64,000 nucleotides of DNA. It comes from Alviniconcha marisindica. Its lineage: Eukaryota; Mollusca; Gastropoda; Provannidae. A program made the position numbers and the translations under genes. Each line of letters starts with the position of its first letter. Position 1 is the first letter of the stretch. The notes beneath the pieces were generated by a model that had not been told where the DNA came from, searched no databases, and was given only the letters and a program-made list of their open reading frames with translations. The DNA lies in NCBI GenBank assembly GCA_018857735.1, contig JABMCL010003147.1:77501-141500 (forward strand), in the 5' to 3' direction. This document shows, piece by piece, positions 53,604 to 64,000 of the stretch.

Positions 53604-53900
53604 ACGTCTGCGAGGTTCAAGGGTAGTTCTAACCGCCCCTGGTTAACTGGGTGAGGGACGACCAAAAAAAGACCCCCCTCCACTCTTGACAGTTGCATAT
53701 AGATAACGGTAAACACGGGGCATGAATAATGCACAGCACAATTTCCTAAATGTCCTTGGAAACTACCGGACGGTGCGTACACTAAGGCCCCTTAGGCAGA
53801 CACACAAACACAACGCCCTCGTCATAAAGCCTGTCGTTGCTGTCGTTGTGTGAACAAACAATCAATACACTCATCAATCCCGGACTCACCTGCGCGTCGC
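53604..53900. other. Unassigned unique sequence
   Basis: No recognised repeat or exon. Confidence 0.35.
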
Positions 53901-53904
53901 CCGG

Positions 53905-55125
53905 GGGGGGTGGGGTGGGGGTGGTGGAGGAGATAGGAAGACAAAGGGGGGTGGGGGTGACGACAGGAAGGGAGAAAGGGGTGGGGGTGACCGCAGGAAG
54001 GGAGAAAGGGGTGGGGGTGACGACAGGAAGGGAGAAAGGGGTTGGGGGACGACAGGAAGGAGAAAGGGGTGGGGGTGAAAACAGGAAGGGAGAAAGGGGT
54101 GGGGGTGACGACAGGAAGGTAGAAAGGGGTAGGGGGTGACGACAGGAAGGGAGAAAGGGGTGGGGGGTAGGGGTGACGACAGGAAGCGAGAAAGGGGTGG
54201 GGGGTAGGGGGACGACAGGAAAGGAGAAAGGGGTTTGGGGTGACGACAGGAAGGGAGAAAGGGGTGGGGGTGACGACAGGAATCGAGAAAGGGGGGGGGG
54301 ACAACAGGAAGGAGAAAGGGTTGGGGTGACGACAGGAAGGGAAAAGGGGTGGGGGTGACGACGGGAAGGGAGAAAGGGGTGGGGGTGACGACAGGAAGGG
54401 AGAAAGGGGTGGGGGGTAGGGGTGACGTCAGGAAGCGAGAAAGGGTGGGTGGTACCGATAGGAAGGGAGAAAGGAGTGGGTGTGACGACAGGAATCGAGA
54501 AAGGGGTGGGGGGTGGGGGTGACCACAGGAAGGGAGAAAGGAGTGGGGGTGACGGCAGGAAGGGAGAAAGGGGTGGGTGACGACAGAAAGGGAGAAAGGG
54601 GTGGGGGTGACGACAGGAAGGGAGAAAGGAGTTGGGGGACGACAGGAAGGGAGAAAGGGGTGGGGGTGAAAACAGGAAGGGAGAAAGGGGTGGGGGGTGG
54701 GTGCGACAGGAAGGAGAAAGGGGTGGGGGTAGGGGTGACGCGGAAGGAGAAAAGGGGTGGGTAGGGGGGACGACAGGAAAGGAGAAAGGGGTGGGGGTGA
54801 CGACAGGAAGGAGAAAGGGGTGGGGTAGAGGGAATCGAGGAAGGGTGGGGTAGGGGGGACGACAGGAAGGGAGAAAGGGGTGGTGGTGACGACAGGAAGG
54901 GAGAAAGGGGTGGGGTGACGACGGGAAGGGAGAAAGGGGTGGGGGTGACGACAGGAAGGAGAAAGGGGTGGGGGTAGGGGGACGACAGGAAGCGAGAAAG
55001 GGGTGGGGTAGGGGGACGACGAAGGGAGAAAGGGGTGGGGGTGACGACGGAAGGGAGAAAGGGGTGGGAGGTAGGGGTGACGACAGGAAGTGAGAAAGGG
55101 GTGGGGGTAGGGGGGACGACAGGAA
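53905..55125 (+). repeat. 30-bp G-rich satellite
   Basis: About 38 copies of GTGGGGGTGACGACAGGAAG followed by GGAGAAAGGG. Variants with TAGGGGTGACG or TAGGGGGACG and with AATCGAG or AGCGAG are scattered. Each unit holds several G runs on the plus strand. Confidence 0.95.
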
Positions 55126-55175
55126 ACCCTTTACCCAAAGCCTCTTTTTATGTTGTCAGTGTTGTTAAGGAAGCG

Positions 55176-55234
<59 letters not shown>

Positions 55235-55240
55235 AACCAC

Positions 55241-55319
<79 letters not shown>

Positions 55320-55368
55320 AAAGCTATTTGTCAAACACACAAGTACACACACTCTTACAGCCATCTGT

Positions 55369-55466
<98 letters not shown>
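55176..55466. repeat. (CA)n microsatellites in a duplicated frame
   Basis: Two long CA runs (about 55176-55316 and 55374-55466) are separated by TATTTGTCAAACACACAAGT and CATCTGTCAAACACAC. Confidence 0.95.
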
Positions 55467-55467
<1 letters not shown>

Positions 55468-55683
55468 CCAGTGCCCCAGTGTCAACCCCAGACCATCAGA
55501 TAGCGAGGGACGAGCGAGGCTGGTCTGGACGCACGAGTGACGGTCATACATCCTCATGCCAAGCGTGTCGTGAGCAACCGACTCCTGCCGATAGTCGCCT
55601 TCCCGAAGGAATTCTCACTTCCCACACAGTCGCCCCCGCTAGGAACCACCAATGTCAGTACGCTTGTCCCTGGTTTGGCTAAA
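55467..55683. other. Unassigned unique sequence
   Basis: No recognised repeat or exon. Confidence 0.35.
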
Positions 55684-55835
55684 CCTGTTTAAACGCCGAT
55701 TTGTCTCAAAAGAGGTATTTCGGGGGGAGGGGGGGGGGGGGGAGCGGGACCGAGATCCCGGGGGGTGGGGGTAGGTGGGCGGGGGGTTGGGGGGAGACGA
55801 GTCGAGATCCCGGGAAGGGGGGCGGGGTCATGGTG
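55684..55835 (-). mobile_element. SINE tail B remnant
   Basis: CTGTTTAAACGCCGATTTGT, CTCAAAAGAGGTATTTCGGG and GGGACCGAGATCCCGG match tail B at 26380-26440. GAGATCCCGGG occurs twice (55751 and 55805) around G-runs, a local duplication. Confidence 0.65.
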
Positions 55836-55837
55836 AA

Positions 55838-56003
55838 GTAGAGCTTCATGTCCTCCTGATGTCGGTTGACATATTAGGGACAAACTGTGACCAATGCCGA
55901 AGCATGGTTCAATGTTGCTTTACGTCCATAGAAACCGTAAGGCTCATTAGGACGGAAAGCCCAGGACGGCCACCTCGACTTTCACACAGCTCCTGGGCTC
56001 TGA
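55838..56003 (-). mobile_element. Family D retroposon copy (empty-site reference)
   Basis: Minus-strand reading gives CCCAGGAGCTGTGTGAAAGT, CCGTCCTAATGAGCCTTACG, GTTTCTATGGACGTAAAGCA, GCATTGGTCACAGTTTGTCC and AGGACATGAAGCTCTAC. It matches 43273-44055 across the MITE insertion point without the MITE. Confidence 0.85.
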
Positions 56004-56066
56004 GGGATGCGGGGGGTGGGGGGGGGGAGGGAGATTATATAGCTAGAGCAATACACTGTCACCCCT

Positions 56067-56355
56067 CAGGAGCTGTGTGAAAGTCGAGGTGGACGTCCTG
56101 GGCTCCCCGTCCCTAATAGTCCCTACGGTCTCTGTGGACGTAAAGCAATACTGAAGAACAGAGCTCAGGACCTGTGTGAAAGTCGAGATGGACGTCCTTG
56201 GCTCCCCGTCCCTAATAGTCCTTACGGTCTCTGTGGACGTAAAGCAATACTGAAGAACAGAGCTCAGGATCTGTGTGAAAGTCGAGGTGGCCGTCCTGGG
56301 CTCCCCGTCCCTAATAATCCTTCCTAATGTCTCTAGATGTAAAGCAACACTGAAT
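56067..56355 (+). repeat. 99-bp tandem repeat of family D
   Basis: Three units start at 56067, 56166 and 56265 with CAGGAGCTGTGTGAAAGTCG or a variant, and end TGTGGACGTAAAGCAATACT with GAAGAACAGAGCT. This is a young, three-copy stage of the kind of array seen at 49-51 kb. Confidence 0.9.
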
Positions 56356-56457
56356 TTCACTTCACCACTCAAAGGATGGCTCGGGGTACGTTCAACGTCG
56401 CCAAAGGATGACAATTCAACGTCAACGACACAGTGTTGTCCCAGAAGAAAGAAAAAG

Positions 56458-56518
<61 letters not shown>

Positions 56519-56548
56519 GAGAGGAGGAGAGAGAGAGAGAGAGAGAGA
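56458..56548. repeat. (GA)n microsatellite
   Basis: About 90 bases of GA with GGA interruptions. Confidence 0.95.
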
Positions 56549-56743
56549 AATATAACAAAGTCCAAGCATGTCTTGCACTGGAAACATTTTACTCCAAATT
56601 TTCGTCCATCTTGGGGGGTTTTCAAGGCCTGCCCGGTCGGCTTGACTGATTGCTACAAAACGTAATTTGATTATCAAATACGTCATATTTCTATACGTAT
56701 GATTTTATACATATTTTTATATATGTGTATCTTCCCTTCCCAA

Positions 56744-56756
56744 CATATATATATAT

Positions 56757-56813
<57 letters not shown>
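56744..56813. repeat. (AT)n microsatellite
   Basis: A TA run of about 70 bases with one AAATA interruption. Confidence 0.95.
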
Positions 56814-57525
<712 letters not shown>

Positions 57526-58139
57526 CAATAGTTAATGCACTAAGCCTATACTATTCATTATTTATATTTGTTTATTTTGCTCGTAGCCGTAATTTACAGG
57601 GGACAAATAAGTATTCTCGATACGTGATTCTTGATTCTATTTCAAACATACAAAACTGTATTTATTCAGACCTAGCATACAGGTCTAAAAACAGTAAATC
57701 TTTGATAACTACAGATTTTCAGCCCAAGGGGTCTTAATTTCTGCGTGGAAGGAGGTGGGGGGGGGGGGGGGAGGCTTTAAATATAAGGGCGAAAGAAATT
57801 AGCACAATGAAAAAGTCCTGGCAGCTGGTGAAGCATACAAGGCTATATTCCGACCTAGTCCAGGCTTAAGAGAGAACCTTTCACAGCTCTGTGTTCTGTG
57901 CAGAGAAGGGCCTGATTAATATCTGCGTCCGCAGTACCCGCACAGCGGTTTAACGGATGACACATCTACTTGCTAATGGTTCTCAGCATGACAGAAAATT
58001 CTGCGTTCGCGGTATCCCACCGCGTGGACAAAGACAACCCGACCGTCCCTTGGGAATCAATCCAATCGGCAAAAGAGAAAAGAAAAAAAGAGAGTAATCA
58101 ATCAAACAAATATTAGTGCTCACACAGACACGCGTGCGG

Positions 58140-58146
<7 letters not shown>
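57526..58146. other. AT-rich unassigned sequence
   Basis: GGGGACAAATAAGTATTCTC and GATACGTGATTCTTGATTCT near 57599-57638 resemble a LINE 3' end with a short tandem tail. A G-run lies at 57755-57771. No coding is supported. Confidence 0.35.

Positions 58147-58229
<83 letters not shown>
58147..58229. repeat. (CA)n microsatellite
   Basis: A pure CA run of about 80 bases after a CGCG lead-in. Confidence 0.95.
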
Positions 58230-58231
<2 letters not shown>

Positions 58232-58274
58232 CAAAAATGGATCCAACGTCATCACAAATAAATTCAACAAATAT

Positions 58275-59060
58275 AATAACAATAGATAATTTTTGTATAG
58301 CGCTATTCTCTGGTCTACACAAACTCACTGCGCTTCACAACATTCTCCGACATTTTCAAGGTCAGGTGTGGAGAAGGAAAAAATTATACATTGGTGATGT
58401 TCCGCACAAGCCAAAATATTGATGAGAGAAAAAATCGACAAAGACCAGATGGCAAATTCAATCCTGTTGCTGAAACTGGTGGTATTTCGATGTGCGGTGA
58501 AACACGTTGTAAATACACAGCCCTCGCTTCGCTCTGCCGAGCATGATGAATACCACTCACTCCAGCACACAATACTGTCATAATCTGACCAAACCGGTAA
58601 TGTAACACACGCAGTCTCTGTTTCCTGAATAACCATGGCTAATAACAATGCAAACGTAGGTAACATGTCTTTAATAATTAAGCTCAGCAGAGAAAGATGA
58701 CGGTGATGATGATGATGATGATGATGATGATTGCTTTTATACAGCGCTATTCTCCGCTCTCGAGCAGACTCACTGCGCTCGCATGTAATTCTGCATGAGT
58801 GACTAGCTTTTTATAGCGAGTTTTTGAATATCCACCGAAGTGGTGTACTTACAGCGCTGGCATGGCTGGTGCCACATGAAACTGCTGCCCGTCTCGGCGC
58901 AACTTCTGTGTACACCATACAACCATTTACCATATCAATTTATGCAAAGCCACATGCGTAAGGTGTATGCGTGTTCAGCTGTAACCTGCCGCCTGCACTT
59001 TTGGCAGAATAACCGGGATCTTTTACGTGCTACTGCTCCAATACATGATTATTTATAATA
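58275..59060. mobile_element. Dispersed repeat K fragments
   Basis: TTTTGTATAGCGCTATTCTC with CTACACAAACTCACTGCGCT at 58290 matches the insert at 31489. A related start, TTTTATACAGCGCTATTCTC with GCAGACTCACTGCGCT, lies at 58735 and is followed by a longer block to AACCGGGATCTTTTACGTGC (59010-59030). I recognise it only as an interspersed repeat of unknown class. Confidence 0.5.
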
Positions 59061-59682
59061 GCATATAATAATATAATAACACATGATTAGTTATTGTCAG
59101 TAGAAGACTATAGTAATATGTAAGTGTGCATGCATAGTTAAGTGCAAGCAAAGGATACGGGCAAAACATCGCTCGTAAAAATTGAAGAAGATAAAAAGTA
59201 AAATTTTAAAAAAGCATGTGATTCGTGTTTAAACAAAATCCAAAAGAGTTTGAAGGTGGTGTGCGCCTTTTCTTTATTTTTTTTTATTTATTTATTGTGT
59301 TGTGTGATAGATTACACTGAAAAAGGGAAAGAGCAAAAATGAGTACTGCATCCAAGTACAATGGATTAAAAACAACTACGTGAAAAATACACTAAAAATA
59401 ATTTGAAATATGTCTCGAGTGCCATGGAGGGTATTGCTGCAGGGTGGAATTAATGTGCTCAAAGATAATAAAAACTAGTGTCTCATGCACTTTTATCCCC
59501 ACCCCCTCCCCCCCTCCTCCCACCCCCGCTCCCCACCCCCACCCCTTTTCCCAACCTCTCCCGAAAAAGAACAAAAAGAACAAAAAACAAAAAACACGCC
59601 AAGCGTTAGATGCAATGCATGGCATAACCATTCTTGTTAGAAAAACATCAACGAGTAATAGCCAAAGCGAATACAGTCAATA
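59061..59682. other. AT-rich unassigned sequence
   Basis: A (TTTA)n stretch lies at 59275-59297 and a C-rich tract at 59495-59545. No exon is supported. Confidence 0.35.
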
Positions 59683-59696
59683 CGTATATATATATA

Positions 59697-59755
<59 letters not shown>
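59683..59755. repeat. (AT)n microsatellite
   Basis: A TA run of about 70 bases with one TATTATA break. Confidence 0.95.
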
Positions 59756-59756
<1 letters not shown>

Positions 59757-60685
59757 ACCATCAGAACAACGTTTCCCATCTTTTATCCCAATAACACAAC
59801 AAAGCATACAAACGTCTGGTGCATCTGTGTTAGGTATTGCTGGCAAAAGAAAAACCGATTACAAATCTGGCATTTGATGCTAGGAGAGAGAGCAAGCGCA
59901 AATCGGATTTTAAAAAAACAAACAAATATAAAAGGCACTCACTTGTTGATTTGTCGCGCTAACATCTCGTTCAATTGTCGAGCACTAGTCACAAACATGA
60001 ATGCACAAATTGTAGACGTCATTCGGAATCACAGAACGTAGATGCAAGTCACAACACAAACTCGAGGACGCCATTCAGAACTACACTCATTTGCACAGAC
60101 GTCATTCAGAACACACAAACTCATGACGTCCCGCACAACACTCACCAACGTGGTAGATGTCATTATTAAGACTAGTTTCATGACGACACAGAAAACAGAC
60201 ATGAAGTTAAGTTTTTCACGTAACTGACAATGCATGTAACCAGTTAAATATAAGTCACTACACCTGATGGGGAAGAGCAGAACTGAAGACCTAGGCTACC
60301 GGTTGACTTACAAGCAATGCTAACACAGACTGCAAGCACACTGCAAACCAATGCATTATACTGTAAAACGACAATCGGATCAGCACAAGTACAAACAACG
60401 TGTAGTAGTAATAATCATCATAAAATGCCATTCTCAAACCATGGCAATTCTGCTAATGAATAACCTGGGAAAGAACACAGAACACAGTTTGATCCTTTTC
60501 ACGCCACTCAACCAATGAACACACGCACCAAAGGAAGAACGGAAAGCAGACACCGGTGTGAAAGACACAGAAAGCACAGCCAGTCCACGTGGCGTTGGCC
60601 AGATGAGGAAGGAAACTCCGCCACCAACGGCGGAAGCAGATGCTATACAGCAATTTAGAAAGTATAGCTCATATTAGGTAAAGTT
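59756..60685. other. Unassigned sequence with weak CAGACGTCATTC repeats
   Basis: Diverged phrases around GACGTCATTCGGAATCACA, GACGCCATTCAGAACTACA and GACGTCATTCAGAACACAC occur between 60010 and 60140. No gene is supported. Confidence 0.35.
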
Positions 60686-60689
60686 CACA

Positions 60690-61850
60690 CTACAGAATGA
60701 TGCTGGAGCTACGGTCTCTGATGTTGAAACTACGGTCCCTGCTACGGTCTCTGATGTCGAAACTACGGTCTCTGATGTTAAAACTACGGTCTTTGCTACG
60801 GTCTCTGATACTGAAACTACGGTCTCTTGGCTCACACGGCTGCTGTGGAGCTATTTAGAAAGCAAAGCTCACACTAGAGAATGATGTTGAAATTACGGTC
60901 TGGTGCTGAGGCTACAGTCTCTGATGTTGAAACTACGGTCTCTTGGCTCACACGGCTACTGTGGAGCGATTTTGAAAGCAAACGTTCACACTAGAGAACG
61001 ACGTAGAAAATACGGTCTTTTGGGTCAAACGGCTACTGTGGAGCTATTTAGAAAGTAAAGTTCCCACTAGAGAATGATGTTGAAACTATGGTCTCTGATG
61101 TTGAAACTACAGTCTCTGATGTTGAAACTACGGTCACTTGGCTCAAAAGGCTGTTGTGAAGTTACTGTATTTAGAAAGCAAAGCCCACACTAGAGAATGA
61201 TGTTGGAACTACGGTCTCTTGGCTCACACGGTGTCTGTGGAGCTATTTAGAAAGTAAAGTTCACACTAGAGAATGATGTTGCAACTGCGGTCTCTTGGCT
61301 CACATAGCTGCTATAATCATAGCGATTTAGAAAGAAAAAGCTCACGCTACAGATGTTGAAACTACGGTCTCTTGGCTCACACGGCTGCTGTGGAGTTATT
61401 TTGGAAGTAAAACTCACACCTGATATATTGAAACTACGGTCTCTTGGCTCAAACGGCTGCTATAACGCGATTCAGAAAGTAAAAGCTCACAGTAGAGAAT
61501 GATGTTCAAACTACGGTATCCTGGACCAAATGACTGCTACTTAGCCATTTAGAAGGTACACTCTCACACCAGAACGCTAAAACTATAGTCTCTTCGCTCA
61601 AACGGCTGCTACTGGGTGATTTAGAAGAAGAAGAAGAAAGAAAAAAAGAGAAAAAAGAATAAACTCACACCAATGACGCTAGAACTAGTCTCTCGGCTCG
61701 AAACAGCTGCTATCCGTTACAAAGCAATTAAGAAAATAAAAGTTCACACGAGAGACACTAAAACTACAGTCTCTTCGCCCAGACGGCCGCTACAGAGCGA
61801 TTTAGAAGTAAAACACGCGAGAGACGATGAAACCACTCTTGGCCCAAACA
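60690..61850 (+). repeat. Diverged ~75-125-bp tandem repeat
   Basis: About 14 units share TTGAAACTACGGTCTCTTGG, CTCACACGGCTGCTGTGGAG and ATTTAGAAAGTAAAG. The left end (60700-60830) repeats only the short part CTACGGTCTCTGATGTTGAAA. Divergence is much higher than in the other arrays, so this one is older. Confidence 0.85.
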
Positions 61851-62180
61851 GCCTAAACGCCAGCACTGAATTAAGCCACGCACGATCACAGTACGACAAT
61901 ATTCCTCGTGCGGTTTCGTCTTTCCTTCTTTCTTTTTTTTCTTCTTTTTTTTGTGGTGATAATCACACCCACAATGAGCTCTACGTCACAAACAAAAACA
62001 GAGAGAGAGGGAAGGAAAAACAGCGAGACAGGAGCTCGCTCCGTGGACGGGACAGACAGAAGCTCTCACAGCCGATGAAAAGGGACAGTTCACCAAATAT
62101 TGGACCAACCCTCCATCCGACACGCGCCTCTTGAGGGAGTGATGTGCTTCACAACGGATGTGAGGAGAGATCGGGAGAAG
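61851..62180. other. Unassigned sequence
   Basis: It contains a CTT/T-rich stretch at 61918-61952. No gene is supported. Confidence 0.35.
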
Positions 62181-62184
62181 GAGG

Positions 62185-62312
62185 TGGAGGAGGGGGGCGA
62201 GGGGGGGGGGGGGGAGGGTACATTCGGGGAATATACCCCAGGAGAGTAAGGGAGGAATGGAGTCGTTGGGGGGCGGGGCGGTGGGGGTGGGGGGGGGGGT
62301 GATCGATGGAGA
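62185..62312 (+). repeat. G-rich tract
   Basis: Several G runs, the longest at about 62201-62213 and 62289-62299. Confidence 0.85.
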
Positions 62313-62334
62313 GGGGGTAAATTAATAATCAGAC

Positions 62335-62545
62335 ATTGGAAAACTGTTTGTCCGTGTCTTTATGCCCGGCTATCGCGTGTCTGTCTCTATCTGTAAGCCC
62401 TACAGAGCGCTGTCGTGTCCCTCTTTGTCCGTGCAAAGCACTATCGTGTCCATCTCGTCGTGTAAAACACGGTGGCGCCTCTATCGTGTGTGTGTGCAAA
62501 GCACTACCGTGTCTATCTCATTGTTTGTGCAGATCATCTTTTGTG
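62335..62545 (+). repeat. Degenerate short repeat
   Basis: AAAGCACTATCGTGTCCATC and AAAGCACTACCGTGTCTATC with related phrases occur about five times, and again at 62785-62820. Confidence 0.6.
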
Positions 62546-62559
62546 CAGAATACACCTAT

Positions 62560-62782
62560 CTCTCTCCTCTCTCTCTCTCTCTCTCTCCCTCCTCTTCTCT
62601 CTTCTCTCCCTCCCTCCTCTCTCTCTCTCTCTCTCCTCCCTCCTCCCTCCTTCCCTCTCTTGTCTCTCTCTCCTCCCTCCCTCCTCTCTCTCTCTGTGCT
62701 CTCTCTCTCTCCCTCCCTCCCCCTCCTCCCTCTCTCTCTCTCTCCCTCCCCCCCCCCCCCCCCACCCCCTCTCTCCTCCCAA
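62560..62782. repeat. (CT)n / (CCCT)n pyrimidine tract
   Basis: About 220 bases of CT with C-runs. The tract lies just before family F, as it lies inside family F at 6540-6745. Confidence 0.95.
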
Positions 62783-62874
62783 ACTAGTATCGTGTCTCCG
62801 TGCGGAGAGCACTATCAGCAAATAAGCAACAGTACAAGGCTAGACTGCGGCGGAGCCACACTCCACAGTGGCAG

Positions 62875-63115
62875 TGGACAGTTCAGTTCAGGGCTCGAAA
62901 AAGCCCATATGCGCTCCACCCAGTGTCTCAGAAGTTTCCCCAACGTTGCCGTTGAAACGGTTCCAGTGTTCGTCTGACTGACGATAACCCTCTCTCGTCC
63001 TTTCGAGGAAGGTCGTCTAGTGCTTCTTCTTTCCACGCCCCTCTCCTCCAGGCGATCGATGGTGTGATGTCATTGGCTTTGTACCCGCGGGTAGTGTCTC
63101 AAGCTCCTCAACAGT
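62875..63115 (+). mobile_element. Dispersed repeat family F
   Basis: AAAGCCCATATGCGCTCCAC, GTTTCCCCAACGTTGCCGTT, CTCTCGTCCTTTCGAGGAAG and GCGATCGATGGTGTGATGTC match 6262-6800 in the same order. A family E arm follows about 90 bases later, so the two may belong to one larger element. Confidence 0.65.
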
Positions 63116-63205
63116 TAAGATCTTCCGAGAAGCAAGCCACTTGTGAGGGTTGCTTTGCCCGCCAGTCTGTCTGCTCGGTCGTTTCCCTTTACTCCACCAA
63201 CTAAA

Positions 63206-63372
63206 CAGATAAGTGACTAAGCTTCTCATCTCATTGTTCATCGTTTTTCACCGTTTAACTGTTGTTTAAGTGTCGTTTTGTAGCTTGACAAAGGGGATTA
63301 CCCTGAAAATTTGCGGATTGTGTTTTTGTCCTAATAAATAGCGTTCTTTTGAACCTTTTGTGTGTTTTGGAT
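63206..63372 (+). mobile_element. Foldback DNA element family E, right arm
   Basis: AACAGATAAGTGACTAAGCT, CACCGTTTAACTGTTGTTTA, GGGATTACCCTGAAAATTTG, CCTAATAAATAGCG and GAACCTTTTGTGTG match the arm at 39300-39464. Confidence 0.75.
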
Positions 63373-63581
63373 CTCATTCCAGTCTGAGCTTCCCATTCCA
63401 GTGGACACCGGGCAGTGGGGTGGTTTCGGGATGTTTAACGCCCAGTCAACCGCCAAGCTCGCATCAGGAGAAACGCAGTTGGTCAGTTCACCAGCCAAGG
63501 TCGGATTCACCGTCCACGACGCGCCACTTTAGATCGGAAGAGGACAGGGCGACAATGAAGTTGAATGAACCGGAATGGCAG

Positions 63582-64000
63582 AAATCAGGCCGACTTCCCG
63601 GCAGCAGGCGGAGCACGGGAAAAGAAAGCCACGCTCTGGCCTACCCGGGGCGTAACAGACAGAGCTTCTGATGGCTCCGGATTTTCACCAGAAGACGGTG
63701 GGCAGAGGCAGGAGGGGACGGGAGGAGGGGACTTAATTTCTGCGTCCGGGGCATCACTCCGCGGGGAGGTAGAGCTGTCTAGCGGTGTCTCTGCGTCCAG
63801 AGCATCAGAGATCTGTTGGAGCCGAGACAGAAGCACAGTGGAGACAGGCCTCGGTGCTGGGTTGGGCACAGGCAGACAAGTATTGAATAACTGTCCCAGT
63901 AGATCACCCGCACAAGTAAATGCAAGACTCCGATCTCTGCCGGTGGATTTGTTGTTTTGTTTGTTGTTGTTGTTCTTGTTTTGCTTTCGTTAGGTTTTTT
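63582..64000 (-). CDS. Possible C-terminal coding exon of an unknown protein, open to the right edge
   Basis: A minus-strand frame runs without a stop from the window edge to TGA at 63582-63584, about 139 codons. The middle looks protein-like, with LLSRLQQISDALDAE and a Pro/Ser-rich stretch SPPPVPSCLCPP. The codons nearest the edge are Asn/Lys runs and are probably not coding. CTGTCTCGGCTCCAACAG (ending near 63815) could be an acceptor. I recognise no family, and an equally long plus-strand frame overlaps it (63565-63993). If real, it could be the 3' end of a neighbouring gene or an element fragment. It cannot be tied to CaMKK. Confidence 0.25.

Noticed and set aside
58325..58666. 113-codon minus-strand frame
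   Set aside because: It overlaps the dispersed repeat K and shows no known domain.

Overview
The window looks like nuclear DNA from an animal with a large, repeat-rich genome. It has spliced coding sequence, very many long microsatellites, tRNA-derived SINEs and short DNA transposons. There are no bacterial operons, ribosome-binding sites, CRISPR arrays or rRNA genes. A lophotrochozoan, most likely a marine mollusc (gastropod), fits the repeat style and the GC-rich coding exon, but this is an inference from general impression and not from a search.

Only one protein-coding feature is secure. Minus-strand bases 1909-993 are an internal exon of a calcium/calmodulin-dependent protein kinase kinase (CaMKK), ending just before the glycine loop of the kinase domain. 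The catalytic exons must lie left of base 1, so bases 1-992 are intron. Upstream exons lie somewhere to the right, and an unknown share of the window may be CaMKK intron. The acceptor of this exon has been tandemly copied about four times (1872-2560). A one-base change of coding frame inside the exon points to an indel in a G-rich tract. Weaker coding candidates are an open frame at the right edge (minus strand, 63582-64000) and a broken SAP-like domain start at 37770-37907.

The rest is repeat landscape. (1) Microsatellites, mainly CA/TG, CT/GA, GACA and AT, recur every few kilobases. (2) A SINE superfamily has an RNA polymerase III tRNA-like head, a shared central domain and exchangeable 3' tails. 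Full copies are at 19657-19980 (12-bp target duplication), 26361-26713, 26761-27071 (9-bp target duplication), 51100-51480 and 53270-53578. Damaged copies are at 25886, 31389, 45447 and 52982. (3) Foldback or TIR DNA elements include family E (5.7, 17.2, 29.8, 39.1, 63.2 kb), family G (20.0, 32.8, 51.5 kb) and a 616-bp MITE at 43343-43958. The MITE has a TTA target duplication, and an empty-site paralogue lies in the same window. (4) More than twenty minisatellite arrays have units of 25 to about 145 bp.

The most interesting pattern links groups 2 and 4. At least four arrays (15.4-16.0, 27.8-29.0 with 49.0-50.9, 31.9-32.6 and 45.8-46.5 kb) are built from the 3' ends of retroposons found singly elsewhere in the window, and a fifth (18.5-19.0 kb) repeats a LINE-like AATAAAG tail that runs into (CT)n. 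Retroposon tails therefore seem to be a repeated source of new satellite DNA here.
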